From contig CAZITQ010000014.1 of NCBI GenBank assembly GCA_964542165.1, positions 6,414-70,413 on the forward strand: 64,000 bases of DNA, written 5' to 3'. This DNA is from CAYTBN01 sp964542165 (lineage in GTDB: Bacteria; Myxococcota_A; UBA796; UBA9615; CAYRNR01). Each line of letters starts with the position of its first letter. The stretch's first letter is position 1. The notes under the pieces were generated by a model. The model saw only the letters and a program-made list of their open reading frames with translations, did not search any database and had not been told where the DNA came from. Shown here one piece after another: positions 1-8,283 of this stretch. Position numbers and translations under genes: made by a program.

Positions 1-645
1 GACACCGATCCCTTCGTGAATCCGGACGCCACCGAGCACTGCGACGGGATCGACAACGACTGCGACGGCCACGCCGACAACGGGTTCGACGACGACGGCG
101 ACGGCTACCCCGACGGCAGCGATCCGGACTGCCAGCAGTACCTGGATCCCTCCCTGTGGGACTGCGACGACGAGCACGCCAGCGCCCACCCCGGCGCCGA
201 GGAGGTCCCCTACGACGGTGTGGACCAGGACTGCGACGGCGCCGACCTGACCGACGTGGACGGCGACGGCTACGACGGCGGCACAGGGGAGTCGGACTGC
301 AACGACAACGATCCCGACACCAATCCCGGGGCCGGCGAGGACTGCAAGGACGGGACCGACAACAACTGCGACGGCCTCACCGACACCGCCGACCCCCTCT
401 GTGGTGGAGGGGATGACGACACCTCGGCCGGGGATGACGACGACGACACGTCCGGGGACGACGACACCAGCGCGCCCTCGGACGACGACATCGGGGACGA
501 CGACGCCTCGGCGGAGCCCGGCGGCGTGGAACCCCTGGGCTTCGGCTGCAACTGCGACGTGGCCCGGGAGCGGCGGACGGCCGCGGTCACCCTGGCGCTG
601 CTGGGCCTGCTCCTCGCGGGGGCCGGCGCCCTGCGACGATCCTGA
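1..645 (+). CDS. MopE-like Asp-rich repeat surface protein, 3' part, with MYXO-CTERM-like tail
   Basis: The frame is open at base 1, so this is the C-terminal part (214 codons visible) of a gene that starts outside the window. It holds repeats of the form DNDCDG / DxDGDGY / CDD..ANPGA..E, the 'putative metal-binding motif' seen in MopE-type secreted proteins; the acidic loops resemble calcium-binding loops. An Asp/Thr/Ser linker (GDDDTS-type) follows, then GFGCNC, a hydrophobic helix (ALLGLLLAGAGAL) and a final RRS. Cys motif, single helix and basic end match the MYXO-CTERM anchor/sorting layout known in Myxococcota. A GTG at 16 lies in frame but inside a repeat, so it is unlikely to be the start. 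A smaller cousin of the repeat protein at 58046-60067. Metal binding and surface location are inferred. Confidence 0.85.
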   Translation, partial: DTDPFVNPDATEHCDGIDNDCDGHADNGFDDDGDGYPDGSDPDCQQYLDPSLWDCDDEHASAHPGAEEVPYDGVDQDCDGADLTDVDGDGYDGGTGESDCNDNDPDTNPGAGEDCKDGTDNNCDGLTDTADPLCGGGDDDTSAGDDDDDTSGDDDTSAPSDDDIGDDDASAEPGGVEPLGFGCNCDVARERRTAAVTLALLGLLLAGAGALRRS

Positions 646-678
646 CCCGCTCCAGCGGGGGAGGGGACCAAGGACACG

Positions 679-1410
679 GTGAAGCGCGATCCCGTACCCG
701 AGCTACTCCGCATCACCGAGGAGCTGACCGCGACCCTGCGCGGGCTGCGGTTCTCGGCCCCGGTGACCCACGTGTACAACCCCCTGGAGTACGCCGACGC
801 CCCGTACCGGGCCTATCTGAGCCGCTACGCCCGGCCCGACGGCGAGGCCGTCTTGCTCGGGATGAACCCGGGCCCCTTCGGCATGGCCCAGACCGGGGTC
901 CCCTTCGGCGACGTGGGCATGGTGACCGGCTGGCTGGGCATCGACGAGTCGGTGGGGCGTCCGCGGCGGGAGCACCCCAAGCGGCCCGTGCTGGGCATGG
1001 GGATCGGCCGCGCCGAGGTCAGCGGCAGTCGGGTCTGGGGCTGGGCCCGGGACACCTTCGAGACCCCCGAGGTGTTCTTCCGCCGCTTCTTCGTGGCCAA
1101 CTACTGCCCCCTGTGCTTCATGGAGGAGTCGGGCCGCAACCGCACGCCGGACAAGCTGCCGGTGGCCGAGCGTCGGCCCCTGTTCGAGGCCTGTGACCGG
1201 GCCCTGGTGGAGACGGTGGCTGCGCTCCGGCCGCGGATGGTGGTCGGCGTGGGTGCCTTCGCCGAGACCCGGGCCCGGCTGGCCCTGGAGGGCGTGGAGA
1301 TCGGCCGGGTCCTCCACCCCAGCCCGGCCAATCCCCGGGCCAACCGGGGGTGGGCCGAAGCGGTGACCGGCGAGCTGGCCGCCCTGGGGATCGAGGTGGA
1401 CCCGCGATGA
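679..1410 (+). CDS. SMUG1-type uracil-DNA glycosylase (UDG family 3)
   Basis: Predicted to excise uracil from DNA to start base-excision repair. The 243-aa protein carries the diagnostic SMUG1 active-site block GMNPGPFGMAQTGVPFG (catalytic-type Asn at residue 63) and the second motif HPSPANP (His 213), where the family has HPSP(A/S)P. Length fits bacterial SMUG1 proteins. The GTG start at 679 is preceded by a purine-rich GGGGAGGGGA. The stop overlaps the ATG of the sulfatase-like gene by 4 nt (ATGA), so it heads a four-gene translationally coupled operon with envelope-type genes, an odd setting for a repair enzyme. SMUG1 is sporadic in bacteria, so horizontal spread is possible. Family assignment is firm from the motifs; substrate range is inferred. 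Confidence 0.93.
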   Translation: MKRDPVPELLRITEELTATLRGLRFSAPVTHVYNPLEYADAPYRAYLSRYARPDGEAVLLGMNPGPFGMAQTGVPFGDVGMVTGWLGIDESVGRPRREHPKRPVLGMGIGRAEVSGSRVWGWARDTFETPEVFFRRFFVANYCPLCFMEESGRNRTPDKLPVAERRPLFEACDRALVETVAALRPRMVVGVGAFAETRARLALEGVEIGRVLHPSPANPRANRGWAEAVTGELAALGIEVDPR

Positions 1411-2792
1411 TGGTCGTGGTGCTGGTGGTGGACTCCCTGCGGGGCGACGTGCCCGGATTCGCGGGGGGTGCGGCCAGGACGCCCTTGCTGGACCAGGTGG
1501 CGGGGGAGGGGACTCGGTTCGGGCGAGCCGTGGTGTCCGGTTCCTGGACCGTCCCGTCCCTGACCTCGATGGTCACCGGGACCTACCCCCACCGGCTGGG
1601 GATCTGTCGCTGGAGGCACGCCTTCCCGGCCCGGCGACCCACACTCATGTCCGCCTTCGCTGCGGCGGGCTTCGAGGTCCGGACCCTGGCCTTCAACCCC
1701 CGGTGGGCGCTGGCCAACTGCCCGGACCGCGGAGTGCCGGGGGACAGCCAGGAACCCGAGCAGGTGGTCGACGCCCTGCGAGGCCCGCGGGGCCGGGATC
1801 GCCTGGTGTTGATCCACCACTGGTGGACCCACCTGCCCTACCTGGCCCGGAAGCTGGCCCGGGACGGCTGGCTGAACACCTGCGACGTGATCCTGGAGTC
1901 CCTGTCGAAGCGCCCGGATGCCCTGGCGCCGCGATTTCGGGCCCTGTACCGCCGCGCGGTGGAGCACTTCTCCGCCGAGCTCCTGGGACGGTACCTGGAC
2001 GCGGCGTCCGCGGGCGGAGAGGACGTCCTGCTGCTGCTCACGGCCGACCACGGGGAGAACTGGGGGGAGTGTCTGCCTCCGGGGCGACGGGTGGAGCACA
2101 TCTACGATCTGCACGGCCGCTGGTTGGCGGACGGCACGACGTGCGTGCCCTGGGTGCTGTGGGGGCAAGGCCACGGCAGCGCGGTACCCGGCGGTGCGGT
2201 CCTGGGGGGGGTGGCGAGGGGGATCGACGTGGGGCCTACCGTGGCCGGTCTCGCGGGGATCCCGTGGCCGGGTCCCCTCCCCGACCCCGAGGGACAGACC
2301 CTGGTGGACCGGGGCATCGGCCCGGACGGGGAGGGCCTGGAGATCGACGGCGTGTCCCTGGCCGGCCCCGTGATGCGGGGGGACGATTCCCCGAACTCGG
2401 AAGCCCTGGTGGTGTCCAGCCACAACACCCACCAGCCCCACACCTACCCCGGGGATGGCCGTCAGATGTGGCGGGCTTTCGGGCTGCGGACGGACGCGGC
2501 TTGGTACCGGTTCGACGGGATCGCGGGGAGCCGGGAGATCGCACCCCACGACGCCGACGGCGAGGGTGTGACCGCGGCCGAGGCCGACGCGGAGCGGGTC
2601 TGGGATCGGCTGGAGAGGGAGTGGCACGCGTCCGTGGGACCCGCCGGGGTCCTGCCGCGGGATGTCTTCCCCCGCTTCGGCGGTGGGCCGGGGGGCGAGG
2701 ACGACGCCGAACCCGCGACGGCCGCGACCGCGGAGGGGGGAGATCCCACCTCGCTGGAGGCCCGCATGAGGATGCTCGGGTACCTGGAGTGA
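1407..2792 (+). CDS. Sulfatase / alkaline-phosphatase-fold hydrolase
   Basis: A 461-aa member of the alkaline phosphatase superfamily. The start is the ATG at 1407 overlapping the upstream stop; it gives MMVVVLVVDSLRGD, with the first metal-binding Asp at residue 9 as usual. The nucleophile region reads SGSWTVPSLTSMVTG: Thr 48 sits where classical sulfatases have the formylglycine Cys/Ser (CxPSR), and the Arg is also missing, so it is probably a phosphohydrolase or phosphotransferase rather than a standard sulfatase. The second metal site TADHGENWGE is at about 212-221. No signal peptide or membrane helix is seen, suggesting a cytoplasmic enzyme. The stop overlaps the next start (GTGA). Confidence 0.82.
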   Translation: MMVVVLVVDSLRGDVPGFAGGAARTPLLDQVAGEGTRFGRAVVSGSWTVPSLTSMVTGTYPHRLGICRWRHAFPARRPTLMSAFAAAGFEVRTLAFNPRWALANCPDRGVPGDSQEPEQVVDALRGPRGRDRLVLIHHWWTHLPYLARKLARDGWLNTCDVILESLSKRPDALAPRFRALYRRAVEHFSAELLGRYLDAASAGGEDVLLLLTADHGENWGECLPPGRRVEHIYDLHGRWLADGTTCVPWVLWGQGHGSAVPGGAVLGGVARGIDVGPTVAGLAGIPWPGPLPDPEGQTLVDRGIGPDGEGLEIDGVSLAGPVMRGDDSPNSEALVVSSHNTHQPHTYPGDGRQMWRAFGLRTDAAWYRFDGIAGSREIAPHDADGEGVTAAEADAERVWDRLEREWHASVGPAGVLPRDVFPRFGGGPGGEDDAEPATAATAEGGDPTSLEARMRMLGYLE

Positions 2793-3526
2793 TCGTCCGT
2801 CCCGCGGGTCCGGGATCCCGACGAACGAGGCGTGTCCGCAAGACCGTCCTCTGGGGCCTGGGATTCCTGGCGCTCACCGCTGCGGGAGGACCGGCGAGCG
2901 GGGCCGAATCCGGGGAGACCGTCGAGCTGTGCGTCCAGCGCCCCGTCGGCGGTGTCCGCACCCTCGGACACGTCCGTCTGGTCGTGGGCGGGGTGTTCTA
3001 CGAGCGACGGACGCCGGACGACGAGATCAGCGGCCAGCCCACCGCCGAGCGCCGCGACGAGGTTCGCAACCGCAAGTCGCGGGTTCTGCTCCACCTCATG
3101 CCCCCGATGCTGCGGTTCCCCCTGTCCAGGCGGACAACCTGGGGAGTGTTCGTGCGGGATCGGGTGCCGGACCGGCAGAAGCACCCGGACGGCAGCGAGT
3201 ACTGGCCCTTCGAGTGCCGGGAGATCCCCTCGACTCAGGAGCAGCGGGCTGCCCTGCGCCGGTTGGGAGACGCGAGGTTCGAGGACCCGGCCGCGGACGA
3301 CTCGGACCGCGCGATGGCCTTCGACCACGAGTTCGACTACATCCACGACAACTGCACGACGTCGGTCTGCCTTCTCCTGGCGGACGGGCTTGATGCGGCG
3401 CCCAGCCGGTCCCCGGGTGAGGGCGCGCTGATCGGCATTCTGAGGGACGAGACCCGCCCCCTCCGGCTCCTTCGACGGCTCGACGCGTGGGCGGAAGACG
3501 ACGCTTCCGGGGCGGTCGCGCCGTGA
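2789..3526 (+). CDS. Secreted DUF4105/Lnb-like protein
   Basis: About 245 aa, GTG start at 2789 overlapping the previous stop by 4 nt. An Arg-rich start followed by a hydrophobic run (VLWGLGFLALTAAGG) and an Ala-Gly-Ala region looks like a Sec signal peptide, so export is likely. The C-terminal half has FDYIHDNCTTSVC, with Cys 189 in an N-C-T-T context after an aromatic/Asp segment. That is the hallmark of DUF4105 (N-terminal periplasmic domain of Lnb-type proteins), a papain-like thiol fold. The protein is shorter than full DUF4105 membrane proteins and has no C-terminal helices; the next gene does encode membrane helices and may supply them. Family call is moderate; activity is unknown. Confidence 0.6.
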   Translation: MIVRPAGPGSRRTRRVRKTVLWGLGFLALTAAGGPASGAESGETVELCVQRPVGGVRTLGHVRLVVGGVFYERRTPDDEISGQPTAERRDEVRNRKSRVLLHLMPPMLRFPLSRRTTWGVFVRDRVPDRQKHPDGSEYWPFECREIPSTQEQRAALRRLGDARFEDPAADDSDRAMAFDHEFDYIHDNCTTSVCLLLADGLDAAPSRSPGEGALIGILRDETRPLRLLRRLDAWAEDDASGAVAP

Positions 3527-4254
3527 GCGAGGGAGCGGAGGTCCTGGGGCGGTGCGGCCTGCTCTCCACTGGCGTCGTGTTGCTCTGTCTCGCGGGGCCC
3601 GCTCGGGCTGCGGACGACGGCCTCCAGCCCTTCGTCGGCGACGCGATCCTGGACAGCGAGTACGACCTTCCCGCACTCCGGCGGACGCTGGGCCTCAGCC
3701 TGGCGATCCAGTCGGGCCGCCAGGGGCTGGGGATCGGCTTCCACCTGGCGGCCGGCGAGGGGCTGCAATCCGTGGCGAGCAATGCCCCCCACCCCCTCGC
3801 GGGAGCGGCGGTCGCGGCCCGTCGGGCGCACCGGGTCGGCGCGGTCCTCGCGGGTGCTGGCCTGGGACTGCGGACCGCGGGAGCCGTGATCACGTTCTCG
3901 GCGAGGACCCTCGGCGGTGGCCTGGCCGGGTTCGGACCGCCCTTCCTGCTGGGAGCGGCGGTGGATGGCGCCGCCGCGGTCAACGCCCTGTCGGCCGGGA
4001 TCCGCCTGCGGCGCGCCCGCCTGGCGGCCGGCCCCCTCGACAACTCGTTTCGGACCTCATGCCTCCTGTCCGAGTGGACCTTCGCCGCCACCGGCATCCT
4101 CTCGGCCCTCAGCACCGTGACCCAGCTCCTGGTGGGCATCGCGGCGTCCGACTTCGCGGCGTACGAGCTGCGCCGCGGCAAGCGGTCCCGGCCCGGCGCC
4201 CAGATCCGCCTCCGTCTCGCCCCCACCTCTCTGGCCATCTCCGGCCGGTATTGA
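3523..4254 (+). CDS. Exported/membrane protein of unknown function
   Basis: 243 aa from the GTG at 3523, which overlaps the upstream stop (GTGA) and leads into a clear signal peptide: LLSTGVVLLCLAGPARA then ADDG. The mature part is rich in Ala, Gly and Leu and holds three or four hydrophobic stretches (around residues 95-125, 125-150 and 190-215), so it is probably an inner-membrane or periplasmic membrane-associated protein. It is the last gene of the glycosylase/sulfatase/DUF4105 operon; pairing with the soluble DUF4105-like protein is plausible. I do not recognise the family. Confidence 0.6.
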   Translation: MSEGAEVLGRCGLLSTGVVLLCLAGPARAADDGLQPFVGDAILDSEYDLPALRRTLGLSLAIQSGRQGLGIGFHLAAGEGLQSVASNAPHPLAGAAVAARRAHRVGAVLAGAGLGLRTAGAVITFSARTLGGGLAGFGPPFLLGAAVDGAAAVNALSAGIRLRRARLAAGPLDNSFRTSCLLSEWTFAATGILSALSTVTQLLVGIAASDFAAYELRRGKRSRPGAQIRLRLAPTSLAISGRY

Positions 4255-4557
4255 TCCTCGATTCGCGGGCCCCGAACCCGACGGGACGTACGTGCGGGGG
4301 AAGAACTCCTCGGCTCGGACGACCGTGACGCCGGGATCTGCCGCGTGGAGGAAGAAACCCAGGATCGGGTCGGCGGTGGGCGGCGGAGGAAGCGCGGGTC
4401 GAGGACCGCGAGTCGCGCCCGTCGGTTCACACGGCGTTCACACACCCCTCACCCACGATTCAGGCCGTCGACATCCCTCTTCCAAGCGCCGGGGTGACGC
4501 TGGAAGGGTCCGCGAGCGGGTCCTTCCGGGGTCCCTCCGCGGGCGAAGGAGGGCGTC
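4255..4557. other. Non-coding gap with an imperfect hairpin near its 3' end
   Basis: About 300 bp between two same-strand genes. Open frames here are short and shadow-like. The only structure I see is at 4502-4527: GGAAGG (4502-4507) and CCGC (4510-4513) pair with GCGG (4516-4519) and CCTTCC (4522-4527) around a GA loop, with one GT/GT internal mismatch. It ends about 20 nt before the GAAGGAGG ribosome site of the DUF2339 gene, so it could shape the leader of that mRNA, but there is no T-tract and no direct evidence of regulation. Confidence 0.4.
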
Positions 4558-7500
4558 ATGTCCGGTTTCGAGGAGTTGCTGGTCGCGCTGATCGCAATCT
4601 GTGTCGGAGCCTTCACCCTGGTCCCCATCGCCCTGGCGATCGCCGCGCTGATCAAGGCGAACCGGATCGGTCCGCTCCAGCGGGAGGTCCACGAGCTGGG
4701 GATGGCGTTGTTTCACGTGAGACGGGAGTTGTGGGCGTATCAGCAGAGTGCCGGACGACCACCTTCTCCTTCTCCTTCTCCTTCTCCTTCTCCAGCCTTC
4801 CCACCCGCACCGGCATCCGTGCCCGTGTCCGGGACCGGACAGTCGGGGCTTCGTGGTGACCTGGAGGGCGAGGGGCGTGACAGTGTCGGCCCTGACGCTT
4901 CGGGGGCGGGCATGGAGCCTGGGGTCAGGGGTCCGGCACACCGGCGCCTGCGAGACGTCGAAGGCGGCCTCGAGAGCGAGACCGACACCGGTGTGGTCTC
5001 GACGCCGCCTCCGCCCCGCCGGACCCTCGTGGACAGGGACGTGGCGCCCGTCGTGGCCCGGGTGGCGACGCCAACGGGGCGACCTCCACAGTTCGCGGTG
5101 CAGGCCGCCCCGGCGGTACCCGAGGACGCGGTGGTCGGAACGGCCGATCCGGTGACGCCGGCCCCGAAGCGCAGCCTCGAAGATCTGCTCGGCCGTCAGC
5201 TCTTCCTCAAGGCCGGCGTCGTGATCGTGGTCATCGGCGTGGCGCTGTTCCTGGCGTTCACCATGGCCCAGGTCGGGGCGGTGGGGAAGGTGGCCATGGG
5301 CTACGGCGCGGGGGTCGCGATGCTGGTCCTGGGTCTGGCCACGGAGCGCCGTGACAGCTATCGGACGTTCGGGCGGGGCATCCTGGCGGGGGCCTGGGCG
5401 ACGCTGTACTTCGTGTCCTTCGCGGCCCACTTCATCCCCGCGGCCAGGGTGATCGACTCCCCGGTGCCGGCGGTGATGCTGCTGGCGGCCACGGCCTCGG
5501 CAGCCGTGGGATTCAGCCTCCGCTATCGGCGGGAGTGGACCACGGTGTTCGCCTTCCTGCTGATCTACGTGACCCTGGCGGTGGCAGCCTGGATGCACCT
5601 GGCCAGCTTCAACCTGCTGGCCACCGCCATCTGCGCCGGGGCCGTGGCCGCCCTGGCCTGGCGCCGGGGGTGGATGCGCCTGCTCGCGGTGGGCAGCACC
5701 GCCGGCTGGGCCACCCTGGCCCTGTGGCTCCTGCCCCAGCTGGGCGAGTGGAGCGCCGCCGAGCGGTCGGCCCACCTGTTGCCCGTCTGTGGCTCGCTGC
5801 TGGCCACCTGGTTGGTGCTGACGGCCGCCGTGGTCGAGCGGCGACGGGGAACCCTGGACGCCTGGACCACCGCAGCGTTTCTGGCCAACCTGGCCGGCGG
5901 ATTCGGCCTGCTGGCGACCCTGGTCCAGCGGACGAGCCCGGACCACACCTGGCTGGTGGCCGCGGGCCTCGGGGCGGCCTACATGGTCGCCTCCTGGCGC
6001 CTCGGACGGCGGGGGCGTGATCTGCTCTACCGCCTCGCTCCGGTGGCGGGGATGGTGGCCATCGCGGCCGCCGTGCCCCTGAAGCTGGGCCTGGGCAGCG
6101 GGTGGGTGCCGGTCTGGCTGCTGCTGGTGGCACAGCTGGCGCTGGTGGCCGGGGTGCTCCTCCGGGAGGCCTGGTTCCGGGTCGGCGGGTACGCGGCCCT
6201 GGCGGCGGTCCTGGGGGTGGTCACCGGCGCCCATCTGGGTCTGATCCCGCTGACCGCGGGCTGGACGACCGACCCCTTCCGGACCCCGGTGCTCCTCGCC
6301 GCGGCGTTCCTCTGCCTAGCGGACGCCTACCTGCTGCGGAGCCCGTGGAAGGGCGCACTGAACCGCGGCGAAAATCCCGTCGCGCCCATGGCCCTGGCGG
6401 CCGCCGGGACGGCGCTGTTCCTGCCCCCCATCGCGTGGGAGGTGCCGCGGATGTGGATCGCCCCGGCCCTGGCCGCCATCGCGGCCCTGTGGGGCGCCGC
6501 GGGCCGTCGGGAGGGTTACCGGGACCTGCTGGTCCAGGCCACCTTGCTGGCCCCCGCGGCGGTGGTGGTGGCCTGCGTGCTCAACCTCGATCCGCCGGCG
6601 GGGATCCCAGCCGGGATCCGGCCCCTGAGCATCGGGGCGACCCTGGCCCTGTTGTACGCGGCGTACGCCCTGATCGTGGGCAATCGGAATCGGGGGCGGG
6701 GGGATGTCGCCCTGCTCACCGCGGGTGAGCGCTCGGTGGCCGTGCTGTACTCTGCCCTCGGGACCATCGGCTTGACCCTGCTGCTGTGGACCGACGTGCC
6801 CCCGGTCTGGGTGGCTCCGGCCCTGTCCGCAGCGGTGCTGGTGCACCTGGGGCTGGCACGGCTCTACCGGCTCCCCGAGCTGCTGGCGGAGGGGGCCGCG
6901 CTGGCCCTGGCGGCCGGTGTCGCCCTGGCGGCCATCAGCTGGGACCTGGCGGGCACGTCGCTGGCGCTGCCCGCGCGGGTGCTGTCGGTGGCGTTGACCT
7001 CGAGCTTGCTCTACGGAGCCGCGTTGCTCGTGGGGCGTCTCCGGGCCGAGGGGGCTGCGGCGCGGACGGCGGCGGCGAGTCCGTCGGTGCAGACCGCCCT
7101 GGTGCATCCCCACCTGCTGGCGGTGCTGGCCTCTGGCCTGCTGGCGATTCCCACGTTCGCGGTGGCGATGCTCGTCCGCGAGGAGGCCCTTTTGCGCGGT
7201 CTCGAGAACGGGATCGCCCTGGCCTGGGGTGGTCTGGGGCTGGTCTACCTGGTCGTGGGTGCCGCGCGCTCGTCGCGGGTCTGGGCGGGCTTCGGCGCGG
7301 CGGTGATGGTCGTGGCCACCCTGCACCTGTGGGTGGCCAACCTGGGCCTGATGGACCCCTCGACGCCGACATGGCTGCGCGTGGGTCTCGTGGGGGCGTT
7401 CCTGCTGCAGCTGGCCCTGGCCTACCCCCTGCTCGAGGTGGCCGGTCGACGGGCCGGGGACGCCCTGGCGGCCTCGGTGATGCGCGTCCTGCTGATCTGG

Positions 7501-8283
7501 CTCGGCGCGATCACCGTGAGCTGGACGCTGGCGGTGGAGCTACCCACCGCCTGGGTCGGTGCCTCGTGGACGGCCCTGGCCCTGGTCCTGCTGGCGGCGC
7601 ACCAGCTCACGGGCCGCCAGCGCTGGCGGTGGCCGGCCCTGGTCACGGCGGTGGCGGCGGTCTCGTGGGCACTGGTGAGCAACGTGTTCGTGGGCGCCGG
7701 GCCGGACGGTCCACCCGCGTTGGCGTTGCCGCTGGCCTGCGGCGGTCTCCTGGCCGGGTACGCCGTGCAGCGGATCCGGGAGCTGATGCAGGGGGACTCC
7801 GATCGGGAGCTGCGGGCGTCGGTCCCGCGTCTCGCCTGGCTGGCCGGATTCTCGGCGCTGCTGACCGGCACGATCGCGGTCCACGCCGAGGGGACCGCCC
7901 TGACCGTGTGGCTCAGCATCGAGGGCATGGTCCTGGTGGCGCTGGGCTTCGTGATGCGCGAGCGCCTCGCACGGGTGGCGGGGCTGTCCCTGCTCTCCGG
8001 TTGTGTCCTCAAGCTCTTCGTCTACGACCTGCGCGGGCTCACCGGCGTGCCGCGGATCCTGTCGTTCGTGGTGCTGGGTCTGGTGCTGATCGCGGTCTCC
8101 TTCGTCTACACTCGGTTCCGGGCGGGGCTGGCCGACTACCTGGGAACGGGGGGCGGGCAGACTCAACCCCGGGGGATTCCGTCCGAAGAACAGGAGGCGG
8201 GCCAGAGGCCCGGTGGGAGGGCGATCGATGACGCGTGGAGCCCCGCTGATCCTGGCCCTGGCGCTGCTGACTCCACCGTGTGA
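4558..8283 (+). CDS. DUF2339 giant multi-pass membrane protein
   Basis: A 1241-aa protein. It begins with one membrane helix (about residues 5-35) and a short helical stretch, followed by a Pro/Ser-rich low-complexity linker encoded by a CCTTCT hexamer repeat, then a conserved entry motif LEDLLGRQLFLKAGVVIVVIG where DUF2339 proteins begin their membrane core. From there to the end it is almost continuous hydrophobic helices (around 28-30), finishing with the characteristic GxxLLxxCVLKLFVYDLRGL segment. DUF2339 proteins are inner-membrane proteins of unknown function found across Gram-negatives. A GAAGGAGGGCGTC site precedes the ATG. The 3' end overlaps the next start by 56 nt. Confidence 0.9.
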   Translation: MSGFEELLVALIAICVGAFTLVPIALAIAALIKANRIGPLQREVHELGMALFHVRRELWAYQQSAGRPPSPSPSPSPSPAFPPAPASVPVSGTGQSGLRGDLEGEGRDSVGPDASGAGMEPGVRGPAHRRLRDVEGGLESETDTGVVSTPPPPRRTLVDRDVAPVVARVATPTGRPPQFAVQAAPAVPEDAVVGTADPVTPAPKRSLEDLLGRQLFLKAGVVIVVIGVALFLAFTMAQVGAVGKVAMGYGAGVAMLVLGLATERRDSYRTFGRGILAGAWATLYFVSFAAHFIPAARVIDSPVPAVMLLAATASAAVGFSLRYRREWTTVFAFLLIYVTLAVAAWMHLASFNLLATAICAGAVAALAWRRGWMRLLAVGSTAGWATLALWLLPQLGEWSAAERSAHLLPVCGSLLATWLVLTAAVVERRRGTLDAWTTAAFLANLAGGFGLLATLVQRTSPDHTWLVAAGLGAAYMVASWRLGRRGRDLLYRLAPVAGMVAIAAAVPLKLGLGSGWVPVWLLLVAQLALVAGVLLREAWFRVGGYAALAAVLGVVTGAHLGLIPLTAGWTTDPFRTPVLLAAAFLCLADAYLLRSPWKGALNRGENPVAPMALAAAGTALFLPPIAWEVPRMWIAPALAAIAALWGAAGRREGYRDLLVQATLLAPAAVVVACVLNLDPPAGIPAGIRPLSIGATLALLYAAYALIVGNRNRGRGDVALLTAGERSVAVLYSALGTIGLTLLLWTDVPPVWVAPALSAAVLVHLGLARLYRLPELLAEGAALALAAGVALAAISWDLAGTSLALPARVLSVALTSSLLYGAALLVGRLRAEGAAARTAAASPSVQTALVHPHLLAVLASGLLAIPTFAVAMLVREEALLRGLENGIALAWGGLGLVYLVVGAARSSRVWAGFGAAVMVVATLHLWVANLGLMDPSTPTWLRVGLVGAFLLQLALAYPLLEVAGRRAGDALAASVMRVLLIWLGAITVSWTLAVELPTAWVGASWTALALVLLAAHQLTGRQRWRWPALVTAVAAVSWALVSNVFVGAGPDGPPALALPLACGGLLAGYAVQRIRELMQGDSDRELRASVPRLAWLAGFSALLTGTIAVHAEGTALTVWLSIEGMVLVALGFVMRERLARVAGLSLLSGCVLKLFVYDLRGLTGVPRILSFVVLGLVLIAVSFVYTRFRAGLADYLGTGGGQTQPRGIPSEEQEAGQRPGGRAIDDAWSPADPGPGAADSTV
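4762..4793 (+). repeat. Hexanucleotide repeat (CCTTCT, 5.3 copies) inside the DUF2339 gene
   Basis: Five perfect copies of CCTTCT plus two bases encode the Pro-Ser linker of the DUF2339 protein. Because the unit is six bases, length changes would keep the frame and only lengthen or shorten the linker. Confidence 0.9.

Noticed and set aside
4292..4591. 99-codon frame in the gap before the DUF2339 gene
   Set aside because: Arg/Gly/Ser-rich, no ribosome site, overlaps the DUF2339 start in another frame.
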